NCBI GenBank assembly: GCA_037135095.1 | Contig: JBAXKZ010000044.1 | Coordinates: 1 to 5,275 of the forward strand | DNA length: 5,275 nucleotides | Source of the DNA: CAIMZW01 sp037135095 | Lineage (GTDB): Bacteria; Actinomycetota; Actinomycetes; Nanopelagicales; Nanopelagicaceae | Direction: 5' to 3' | Shown here: positions 1-4,778 of the stretch, in pieces | Numbering within the stretch: the first letter of the stretch is position 1 | Layout of the letters: every line of letters begins with the position of its first letter | Translations under genes and position numbers: made by a program | Notes under the pieces: model-generated | Database searches by the model: none | The model's input: the letters and a program-made list of their open reading frames with translations, nothing else | What the model was told of the DNA's origin: nothing

Positions 1-97
1 TACCGCTTTCTGAACAATCTTGAGGTTTGTCGCGCGAATCACGAATTAAGGCATCATTGGCATCATTGGCATCATTGGCATCATTGGCTATTTTCAT
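1..97 (-). CDS. Partial CDS, N-terminus of probable TadE/TadG-like pilus protein with tandem Asn-Asp-Ala repeat
   Basis: An open frame begins at an ATG (97-95) inside the 3' end of tadE, in a different frame, and stays open to the window edge, giving 32 codons. It reads MKIANDANDANDANDALIRD and then SRDKPQDCSESG. The AND triplets come directly from the 9-bp DNA repeat. A weak GGGA lies about 9 nt upstream of the ATG. The other candidate starts, the ATG pairs inside the repeat, give only Met-Met-Pro repeats and a stop. Actinobacterial tad loci often end in a second TadE-like protein whose N-terminus is a short charged stretch followed by a Gly/Ser and a membrane helix; the ESG at the edge would fit such a boundary. 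The membrane helix itself lies outside the window, so the family is inferred from position. The 17-nt overlap with tadE suggests translational coupling. Confidence 0.55.
   Translation of the reverse strand, partial: MKIANDANDANDANDALIRDSRDKPQDCSESG
51..86. repeat. Perfect 4 x 9-bp tandem repeat (unit GCATCATTG)
   Basis: Four identical 9-bp units run from 51 to 86 and are followed by a partial fifth (GC). On the minus strand the array contains the stop codon of tadE (83-81) and encodes the Asn-Asp-Ala repeats at the N-terminus of the next gene. Because the unit is a multiple of three, gain or loss of copies would keep the downstream frame. In the tadE frame every unit supplies a TGA, so tadE termination is also preserved. 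Confidence 0.95.
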
Positions 98-512
98 CTA
101 CGGCAATCCCGATCGAAGTTATTTCATTGTGACCAACCAATAGGGGAGAGAGTTGCGGAACTAGCTGTTTGCGTTCGCCAGCGATAAGAAACCCACCACC
201 CGCAAGCGGCGTTCTATCAACTGCTAATCCGGTAGTGGGCTCTTGTGAATCCAACAGAGCGACTCGTGAAACTTGCCCTTGAACCATGTTGGTTGCAATC
301 GCTTTTGAGAAAACGGTACTTATTAACTGCAACGAGCCGAGAAAGAGGAAAAGGGTAGGAATCATCACGAGCGCACTCTCCACGACGCCTCGATCATCGC
401 CAAGGTTCCTGAACCAGCGCCTAATTACTTTCGGCCGAACCCGCTTTCGAGGTTGAAGCGAGATGCGGCTTCTCGAGCTGTCAGTAGATTTATTGAAAGG
501 TAAAATTTTCAT
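81..512 (-). CDS. tadE: TadE-like minor pilin / pseudopilin
   Basis: This 143-aa protein has a strongly basic N-terminal segment (residues 1-38, rich in Arg and Lys). A D-R-G boundary (40-42) follows, then one hydrophobic helix (about 43-66) that opens VVESALVMIP. After it comes an extracytoplasmic domain of about 75 residues ending DENSQ. The glycine followed by a hydrophobic helix with an early glutamate (E45) and a proline is the TadE pattern, although the Glu is at +3 after Gly42 rather than the usual +5. TadE proteins are pseudopilins processed by the prepilin peptidase and placed in or at the base of the Flp pilus. The gene starts 10 nt after the pilin gene stop, without an obvious Shine-Dalgarno, so translation may be coupled. 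Its stop lies in the 9-bp repeat. The 38-residue basic leader is long, and the true start could lie further in. Confidence 0.8.
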   Translation of the reverse strand: MKILPFNKSTDSSRSRISLQPRKRVRPKVIRRWFRNLGDDRGVVESALVMIPTLFLFLGSLQLISTVFSKAIATNMVQGQVSRVALLDSQEPTTGLAVDRTPLAGGGFLIAGERKQLVPQLSPLLVGHNEITSIGIAVDENSQ

Positions 513-522
513 TCAATGAAAT

Positions 523-885
523 TCAGCGAATGTTATTCATTGAATCCAGCGAGTGCGTCAAAATGGCCGACAGCCTTGGGGCCGCGACCGTCCAAATCCC
601 AGTTATGAGTCCGGTGGTCATCAAAACAACCAGCACCCATCCTGGTACATCTCCGCGATCAGAAGCGTCAGCCATTAAATTAATTTTTTGCATAAACATA
701 GATATAAAGCGCCCTTCGCGAAATTTATCTATTGTTCTCAAGAGTCGAACTGCAAGCCCAACGGCAAGAGTTTCAAGTTTTCGTGCCTGCGAACCAAATT
801 CAATTTCCCGTGCTTGCGAACTAAAATCAAGTTTCCGTGCCTGCGAACCAAATTCAATTTGTTTGATCGAAACTAATGTAGCCAT
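523..885 (-). CDS. Flp-like putative major pilin with long repeat-bearing leader
   Basis: This 120-aa protein has a small pilin-like C-terminus: D-R-G (76-78), then a hydrophobic helix beginning DVPGWVLVVLMTTGL (79-93) and continuing to about 102, then a short amphipathic tail ending MNNIR. The size, single helix and place between tadC and tadE fit a Flp pilin. The classical Glu5 is absent, and small actinobacterial tad proteins with a DVPGWVL-type helix are known to me only from memory. If a TadV-type peptidase cut after Gly78, the mature subunit would be 42 aa. The preceding 78 residues are unusual: three 9-aa units (IEFGSQARK, LDFSSQARE, IEFGSQARK; residues 10-36), then a hydrophobic/basic segment (39-62). 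The ATG at 885 is strongly supported by AAGGAGG five nt upstream. Internal ATGs at 699, 693 and 675 would give an ordinary-sized prepilin of 50-58 aa. Confidence 0.75.
   Translation of the reverse strand: MATLVSIKQIEFGSQARKLDFSSQAREIEFGSQARKLETLAVGLAVRLLRTIDKFREGRFISMFMQKINLMADASDRGDVPGWVLVVLMTTGLITGIWTVAAPRLSAILTHSLDSMNNIR
778..862. repeat. 3 x 27-bp tandem repeat within the pilin leader
   Basis: Three 27-bp units start at 782, 809 and 836. Units one and three are nearly identical, differing only at the last two bases; unit two differs at several positions. On the coding (minus) strand they give a 9-residue repeat of the form [I/L][E/D]F[G/S]SQAR[K/E]. The middle unit has diverged while the outer two have not, so the array may have been partly homogenised by slippage or recombination. 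Confidence 0.9.
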
Positions 886-1102
886 TTCTTCCTCCTTAAG
901 AAGAGTTCTAGTCCTGCTCTTTCAGTAGTTGTTGCCTCACCCAAAGTTCTTCACTTATTGCCGCCGTGACTATTGATTCTGTCGGACCTCAGAGTTTTAG
1001 GGCCAGGCATTTGAGCGCCTTTGGGCGCATCTTGCTCGCTATGGAAGGTGAGCAAAGATTTGAAATAGAAAATTGTGGATAACCGGTTGTCGCGGCGCTT
1101 TT
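886..1102 (-). other. Spacer between tadC and the pilin gene with two small inverted repeats
   Basis: This is the longest non-coding gap inside the cluster. It holds a GCGCC/GGCGC stem with a 4-nt loop (1015-1028) and, next to it, a TTGCTC/GAGCAA stem with a 12-nt loop (1032-1055). Neither is followed by a T-run on the minus strand, so neither is a classical intrinsic terminator. I found no convincing -35/-10 pair for a separate pilin promoter. The stems could be RNA processing or stabilising elements that uncouple pilin mRNA from the tadABC transcript. A 63-codon open frame through the region has no recognisable character. Confidence 0.4.
891..897 (-). promoter_or_regulatory. Strong Shine-Dalgarno of the pilin gene
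   Basis: The minus strand reads AAGGAGG followed by AAGAA and then ATG. It is the strongest ribosome binding site in the cluster; the other junctions have weak or partial sites. This fits a gene needed in excess over the assembly machinery, as a major pilin would be, and it fixes the start at 885. Confidence 0.85.
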
Positions 1103-1933
1103 TTAACCCATACTTTGGCCTAGCGCGAGATAAGAGGGCCACAGGGCAAAGAGAACTGAGATCGGAAGAATTAGAAAGACCACGGGAATCATCAAGACGA
1201 TCTCTGCCTTTCCCGCTTGCTTCGCCAATTCAATCTGATGGCGCTTGCGCACATCTTCAACCTGTCGGTGGAGCACTTCTGATAGCGCCGTACCTCGTTC
1301 GATGGCAATAATTAGCGAGTCACAGAATCTTCTAATTGTTGCCGAACCGGCGGCGCCGGCCAATTGATCTATAGCTTCAGTAAAACTTCTTCCGCTCTTT
1401 AACTCCGCCACGCTAGCTCGAACCAAGTCCGCTAATTCGCCATTGGCCACCTCCGAAATGCGCAGCAGTGCTTTTGATGGACTCTCGCCGGCTACGACCA
1501 GAATCGTGAAGAGCTCGACAAAGGAAGGGAATTGATGATCCAAATTCTCTGAGTTATTTCTCTTCTTCCGTTTTCGCAAGAAAGAATTTTGTTCGATCAG
1601 GTTTCTATTCAGGGATTTGAACCTGGCTCTTGCGGATATATCCGGGTTCGTACTACTCAAGAATGAACCGCGCAAGAAGGAACCGCGCAAGAAGGAACCG
1701 TTTTGCGCGTAACTACCCGAGTTTGAACTACCCGAGTTTGAGTAAGAATCAGCGCTCGAGGTTCTAAATGATTCTGTTCTTAACATTTCACGGCTCGCTT
1801 CCGCAATCGCCAAACTTCTTAGATACTCGTCGTGAAATTCGGAGAATGGGTCGCGGTATTCGCTCAGCAGCAAGTGGGTGGCATAGGCCAAGAGCGGCGA
1901 AATAAGGCACAGAGCCAGAAAAGCGCTCTTCAA
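1103..1933 (-). CDS. tadC: TadC-like type II/IV secretion F-domain membrane protein
   Basis: The likely protein has 276 aa and a TTG start (1933-1931) that overlaps the tadB TGA as TTGA, with GGGAG a few nt upstream. The frame is open further upstream to an ATG at 2167, but that would overlap tadB by 238 nt and add residues without family character. Residues 3-23 form a membrane helix. A linker of about 110 residues carries a Ser/Asn/Gly-rich stretch (55-95) with NSGSS and GSFLR repeats and a basic patch (RKRKKR, 120-125). The T2SSF core starts near 134 (FPSFVELFTILVVAGESPSKAL) and runs to the C-terminal hydrophobic segment (244-272). The core wording, including ELADLVRASVAELKSGRSF and AKQAGKAEI, fits TadC. 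The protein pairs with TadB as the inner-membrane platform that TadA acts on. Only one or two helices are clear at the C-terminus, as in short actinobacterial versions. Confidence 0.85.
   Translation of the reverse strand: MKSAFLALCLISPLLAYATHLLLSEYRDPFSEFHDEYLRSLAIAEASREMLRTESFRTSSADSYSNSGSSNSGSYAQNGSFLRGSFLRGSFLSSTNPDISARARFKSLNRNLIEQNSFLRKRKKRNNSENLDHQFPSFVELFTILVVAGESPSKALLRISEVANGELADLVRASVAELKSGRSFTEAIDQLAGAAGSATIRRFCDSLIIAIERGTALSEVLHRQVEDVRKRHQIELAKQAGKAEIVLMIPVVFLILPISVLFALWPSYLALGQSMG
1655..1699. repeat. 3 x 15-bp tandem repeat in tadC (GSFLR units)
   Basis: Two identical 15-bp units (GCGCAAGAAGGAACC at 1670-1684 and 1685-1699) are preceded by a diverged copy (1655-1669). On the coding strand they give GSFLR, GSFLR, GSFLS. 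A related NSFLRK occurs again about 30 residues later in TadC. Confidence 0.9.
1712..1741. repeat. 2 x 15-bp perfect tandem repeat in tadC (NSGSS units)
   Basis: Two identical 15-bp units (ACTACCCGAGTTTGA) run head to tail from 1712 to 1741, only 12 bp from the GSFLR array. They encode a doubled Ser-Asn-Ser-Gly-Ser motif in the low-complexity linker of TadC. Confidence 0.9.
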
Positions 1934-2868
1934 AAGACAGCTCCCGAATGAATCGGCGATTGCTCGCCAATAGTCGAGGCCCCTAGTGATGGCACGGTCG
2001 GGTAAGAAAAGATCCGGGAATTTTCCCGCAGTCGTCCGACTCGGGCCATCCAAAAATAGGCAACGATGGTCATCGCTACTCCAACCATCAAAACTATTAC
2101 CCCAGAAGGTGATGAATATGCCCGGGCAGTTGCCGGCTGTGCTGCCAATAGGAGAAGCAGTAGCCACGGAGCTATCGCCGCCAGGAGCGCTGAATTCTTT
2201 ATCCAGCCGTGCTTCGCGGAGATCTCGGCACGTAGCGCCAAATCACTACGGACAAAGTCGGCCAAAGTTCGAAGCGTCAGCGCGGTATCGCGACTTCCAG
2301 ATGATTTAGCAAAGAGTAGAACTTCACAAACTTGGTCAGCGATGGGGTCTAGGAAGAAGTTTTTAACTGAAATTAGCGAACCTTCGAAATCTCCAGTTTC
2401 AGTTAATCGCTCGCGAAAACGTAAAAATACCAACCGGCTTGGCATTGGTCCGCGATCGGAAAGCGAGGCTAAAGTTTGTGCCAGTGAAAGCCCAGACTGT
2501 AATCCGGAAATTAACTGATCCAAAATTTCCGGCCATAGCTCTTGTAAAGCGGTGCGTGACTTCTCCCGCTTTCGCTTTGCCTTAAACAATGGAAACGCTG
2601 ACGAGAATATGGCGATCGGCATTGCTATCACAACTGAACCAACCAAAAGAAAGGTGATTAAGAAGCCAGCCATTCCCGTTATTACTGTGTAAAGCAGGAT
2701 CGGAGTCGGAATCTTTGAAGTCGATATGAAATTTGCTCTGGAAGATAGTTTTGCGCCGGCGCTGGGTTTCAGTTGACGCTTGCGGCCAGCTCGAAAAACT
2801 AGAGACGCGACAAAGCCAGCGAATATCAACGCGGCAGAGATTGGGTGAAAGGCGATAAAACTCTTCAT
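1930..2868 (-). CDS. tadB: TadB-like type II/IV secretion F-domain membrane protein
   Basis: This 312-aa protein has an N-terminal membrane helix (about 9-25), a basic linker, and a hydrophobic pair (about 58-92). A cytoplasmic T2SSF domain follows (about 105-222) with ELWPEILDQLISGLQSGLSLAQTL (109-132) and a region ending VRSDLALRAEISAKHGW. Two C-terminal helices (about 226-244 and 256-274) complete the layout typical of TadB. It would form the inner-membrane platform with TadC and contact the TadA ATPase. The start ATG overlaps the tadA stop by one base (TAATG), with GGAG nine nt upstream, so translation is coupled. Its TGA overlaps the proposed TTG start of tadC. Length and order match actinobacterial tad loci. 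Confidence 0.9.
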   Translation of the reverse strand: MKSFIAFHPISAALIFAGFVASLVFRAGRKRQLKPSAGAKLSSRANFISTSKIPTPILLYTVITGMAGFLITFLLVGSVVIAMPIAIFSSAFPLFKAKRKREKSRTALQELWPEILDQLISGLQSGLSLAQTLASLSDRGPMPSRLVFLRFRERLTETGDFEGSLISVKNFFLDPIADQVCEVLLFAKSSGSRDTALTLRTLADFVRSDLALRAEISAKHGWIKNSALLAAIAPWLLLLLLAAQPATARAYSSPSGVIVLMVGVAMTIVAYFWMARVGRLRENSRIFSYPTVPSLGASTIGEQSPIHSGAVF

Positions 2869-3965
2869 TAGAGCTCACTCCGCTTTCGGCTATCACTCTC
2901 TGTGCTCGAAATTCGATTTCGTCTAACCTTTCCCAGCCCGGTTAGGTATCTCGGGTTGGTTGTATTGGTTTTACGATCTAAGGTAAAGATCGCTTCGATT
3001 TCGATCAAATCCCCCTCCACTCGTCCGGTTATCGCGGCAATTTCGCTAATACGACGAGTTCCAGCGCTATCTAGTTCAACATGGACGATCAGATCAATTG
3101 CTGACGCAACTACGGGCGTTATGAAACGATGCGAAATGTTCTCCCCCGCCAATAACGGCAAGGTTTGTAATTTACTGATGGCATCTCGGGCGGAATTTGC
3201 GTGAATAGTCGCCATTCCCGGCAACCCAGAGTTAAGAGCGATTAAAAGGTCCAAGGATTCCGCTTCTCTGATCTCACCAACTACTAAACGAGAGGGCCGC
3301 ATTCGCAACGCCTCCTTGATCAAGCGTCTCAGCGGAATCTCACCATCACCCTGCAAATTCGCATCCCGCGTTTGAAGTGCCACGCAATCTGGCAATTTCG
3401 GTTTGAGTTCAAAGACTTCTTCAATCGTGATCACTCGACTCTTTATTGGAGCGGCACTAATTAGCGCGTTGAGCAGCGTAGTTTTGCCCGCTTGAGTCGA
3501 GCCGCTCACTAAAATATTGATGCCATCATCGACGCATCGTTGCAAGAATTTATTGATCTCCGAACTCATAACTCCCATTGCTGTTAGGTCAGCCAAAGAT
3601 TTCCCTCGCACTAAGTGCTTGCGAATATTTACCGCCCAATGCACAGCTGTTATTTCAGGGATCGCAACATGCAATCGACTGCCATCCGGCAGCCTCGCGT
3701 CGACAAATGGATTTGATAAATCTAAGCGGCGCCCACCCCACATGAGCAGCCTTTCGATTAACGCGTGCACCTCTGCAGCGCTCATAACAAGGTTGGTTAG
3801 TTCACTTACGCCACCTTTCGCTATGAAAATGCGGTTTGGTGAATTGATCCAGATTTCTTCGACGCTTGGATCGGACATATAAGAAGAAAGGGGGCCGAAA
3901 TTGGTTTCGCGCTCGTTTGGTTCCGGCTCGATCTCTATAGCCCGGATTTGAGCGGAATTTTGCAT
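2868..3965 (-). CDS. tadA: CpaF/TadA-type pilus assembly secretion ATPase
   Basis: This 365-aa VirB11/CpaF-superfamily ATPase would power Flp pilus assembly as a hexamer at the cytoplasmic face. Its N-terminal domain (about 20-120) contains SDPSVEEIWINSPNRIF and FVDARLPDGSRLHV. The ATPase core has Walker A GSTQAGKT (155-162), an Asp-box-like acidic stretch VITIEEVFELKP (178-189), Walker B RLVVGE with catalytic Glu231 and GEIR, and the His box ATIHANS (252-258). LPLLAGENISHRFITPVVAS (269-288) and GRVEGDLIE (314-322) are typical of the actinobacterial subfamily as I remember it. The ATG at 3965 has only a distant GAGG upstream; an in-frame TTG near 4010 is an alternative that would add about 15 residues. 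The stop overlaps the tadB start. All catalytic elements look intact, so the protein should be active. Confidence 0.95.
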   Translation of the reverse strand: MQNSAQIRAIEIEPEPNERETNFGPLSSYMSDPSVEEIWINSPNRIFIAKGGVSELTNLVMSAAEVHALIERLLMWGGRRLDLSNPFVDARLPDGSRLHVAIPEITAVHWAVNIRKHLVRGKSLADLTAMGVMSSEINKFLQRCVDDGINILVSGSTQAGKTTLLNALISAAPIKSRVITIEEVFELKPKLPDCVALQTRDANLQGDGEIPLRRLIKEALRMRPSRLVVGEIREAESLDLLIALNSGLPGMATIHANSARDAISKLQTLPLLAGENISHRFITPVVASAIDLIVHVELDSAGTRRISEIAAITGRVEGDLIEIEAIFTLDRKTNTTNPRYLTGLGKVRRNRISSTESDSRKRSEL

Positions 3966-3966
3966 G

Positions 3967-4005
3967 TGGCTGAGCCAACCTCAGTCAGTGGATTTCTTTT
4001 GGCTC
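3967..4005 (-). promoter_or_regulatory. Hairpin-forming leader immediately upstream of tadA
   Basis: A perfect 7-bp inverted repeat GAGCCAA/TTGGCTC (3972-3978 and 3999-4005) encloses a 20-nt loop just upstream of the tadA ATG. A second, smaller stem TGGCT/AGCCA (3967-3977) shares bases with it, so the two cannot form together. The only Shine-Dalgarno-like GAGG on the coding strand lies at the edge of this loop. The arrangement could modulate tadA translation, but that role is inferred from sequence alone. Confidence 0.35.
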
Positions 4006-4071
4006 TCAAGTCTGGTTTGTTAGCACTGGTGCGAAAGATTGACAATCAGGAACCGGGAAAGCACGGACAGT

Positions 4072-4087
4072 AGTTGAGTTCTCAACT
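4072..4087. promoter_or_regulatory. Near-perfect palindrome, possible operator
   Basis: AGTTGAG and CTCAACT form a 7-bp inverted repeat with a 2-bp centre, about 107 bp upstream of tadA and 48 bp past the stop of the preceding gene. No T-run follows on either strand, so it is not a standard terminator. Its size suits a dimeric DNA-binding protein or a small RNA hairpin. I recognised no known operator consensus and no clear tadA promoter nearby. Confidence 0.35.
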
Positions 4088-4117
4088 GGTGAGGAAAAGA
4101 ACCGAGATCAGATTTAT

Positions 4118-4201
4118 GAATGAAAGTAGTTTCGATCAACCCTCGAGGAAAAGTAAATGAGAAGAGTTCTCCGAATGAAAGTAGTTTCGATCAACCCTCG
4201 A
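4118..4201. repeat. 29-bp perfect direct repeat, 55-bp period
   Basis: An identical 29-bp sequence occurs at 4118-4146 and 4173-4201. The similarity weakly continues upstream on the plus strand: GAGGAAAAG occurs at 4091-4099 and again at 4145-4153. This suggests a tandem duplication of about 55 bp whose other half has diverged. The repeat covers the 3' end of the leftward gene ending at 4136. Since 55 is not a multiple of three, the second copy is read in another frame. Confidence 0.95.
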
Positions 4202-4669
4202 AATGAAAGCGCTAAGCCTTTCCTCTGGCAGCAATTCAGTAATCGTGACCGCTATATCAAAACTTTGAACCGCTCTGAACTCGAACCGTGCCACTTCGAT
4301 CTTCGCAAGCATTCTCGCGCTAGCTATTTTCGCCGATTCAAATCCCCCACGCAGCGAAATCCAAAATCCAAATTCAGAGACTCTGCTAAAAAATTCCGAA
4401 TCGCGAATTTGCCCCTCAATTTCGAAACTCATTCTGATTAAGAAGGTCTCGATTTCCCAAATATCGCTTAATGCGAGTGCTTTTGGGGAAGATCCTTGAT
4501 TGTAATCTTCGAAAGTTTCAATCTTGAAAGTAATTACCGAAAGACCGGAGAAATTTCGCTGTTGAGCGGCATGCTCTCGACTTAAGTTCTCATGAAAAAT
4601 GGAAGGTGCCATCGAGGAGGTTAAAGAGTCGATAACCCCATTGTTGCGAAATTCGATCCTCTGAGCCAC
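4136..4669 (-). CDS. Degenerate GGDEF-fold protein heading the pilus cluster
   Basis: This 177-aa soluble protein has no signal peptide or membrane segment. From residue 43 on, the landmarks of a GGDEF (diguanylate cyclase) domain can be followed in order. LSVITFKIETFEDYN (43-57) fits the beta1-alpha1 region that normally reads DxDxFKxxND. IRDSEFFSRV (88-97) fits the usual lead-in RxxDxxxRxG. SEFGF (98-102) then stands where GGDEF should be. ESAKIASARMLAKI (111-124) fits the following helix, and SRVDRNYF (157-164) fits the terminal ADxALYxAK helix. The catalytic signature and the first metal-binding Asp (here Lys49) are lost, while Asn57 remains, so it is unlikely to make c-di-GMP. It could be a GTP- or c-di-GMP-binding or scaffold protein acting on TadA; that is inference from position. 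The GTG start at 4669 may be leaderless; Met20 is an alternative. The C-terminal 11 residues arise from the 55-bp duplication. Confidence 0.7.
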   Translation of the reverse strand: MAQRIEFRNNGVIDSLTSSMAPSIFHENLSREHAAQQRNFSGLSVITFKIETFEDYNQGSSPKALALSDIWEIETFLIRMSFEIEGQIRDSEFFSRVSEFGFWISLRGGFESAKIASARMLAKIEVARFEFRAVQSFDIAVTITELLPEERLSAFISRVDRNYFHSENSSHLLFLEG

Positions 4670-4704
4670 ATAGATAGTCTATTCAAGCCACTTCAGCTCC
4701 GAAA
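4669..4704 (-). promoter_or_regulatory. Candidate promoter for the leftward pilus cluster
   Basis: On the minus strand a TAGACT -10-like box (4681-4676) lies 6 nt before the GTG start, so transcription would begin at or next to the start codon. A weak TTTCGG -35-like element (4704-4699) lies 17 bp upstream of the -10. No Shine-Dalgarno precedes the GTG. Together these fit a leaderless mRNA, which is common in actinobacteria, but the -35 match is poor. Confidence 0.35.
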
Positions 4705-4731
4705 GGGAGAGAACGGATGCGACGAGTCACA

Positions 4732-4760
4732 TTGAAAAATCAACTTGTAACCCGTTAAAT
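4732..4760 (+). promoter_or_regulatory. Candidate promoter for the rightward membrane protein gene
   Basis: TTGAAA (4732-4737) and TTAAAT (4755-4760) are separated by 17 bp, matching sigma-70-type -35 and -10 spacing. Transcription would start near 4767, leaving a leader of only about 12 nt with no Shine-Dalgarno. A second possible -10, TACGCT (4767-4772), would give a fully leaderless start at the ATG. The site lies in the 109-bp gap shared with the divergent pilus cluster. Confidence 0.45.
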
Positions 4761-4778
4761 CCCCAATACGCTAGCCCC

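Noticed and set aside
778..862. Regular repeats considered as a CRISPR array
   Set aside because: The units are contiguous with no unique spacers and lie in frame inside a coding region.
530..928. Plus-strand open frames with repeated CLRTKF-type peptides opposite the pilin gene
   Set aside because: They are antisense readings of the 27-bp repeat. The minus-strand frame has the strong Shine-Dalgarno and the pilin features.
1015..1055. Two adjacent stems considered as an intrinsic terminator after tadC
   Set aside because: No T-run follows on the minus strand and the stems are only 5-6 bp.
951..1142. 63-codon leftward open frame between tadC and the pilin gene
   Set aside because: It starts inside tadC, has no ribosome binding site and encodes no recognisable segment; it is probably chance.
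2066..2518. Long plus-strand open frame opposite tadB
   Set aside because: It is a shadow of tadB, which has clear T2SSF features and coupled junctions at both ends.
3480..3503. Non-standard P-loop TQAGKT in TadA, considered as a possible defect
   Set aside because: It still fits GxxxxGKT, and from memory this wording is usual in a subfamily of actinobacterial CpaF ATPases, so it is not an anomaly.
4118..4201. 29-bp direct repeat considered as att sites or transposon ends
   Set aside because: The copies are only 26 bp apart with no mobile gene between them; local tandem duplication explains them.
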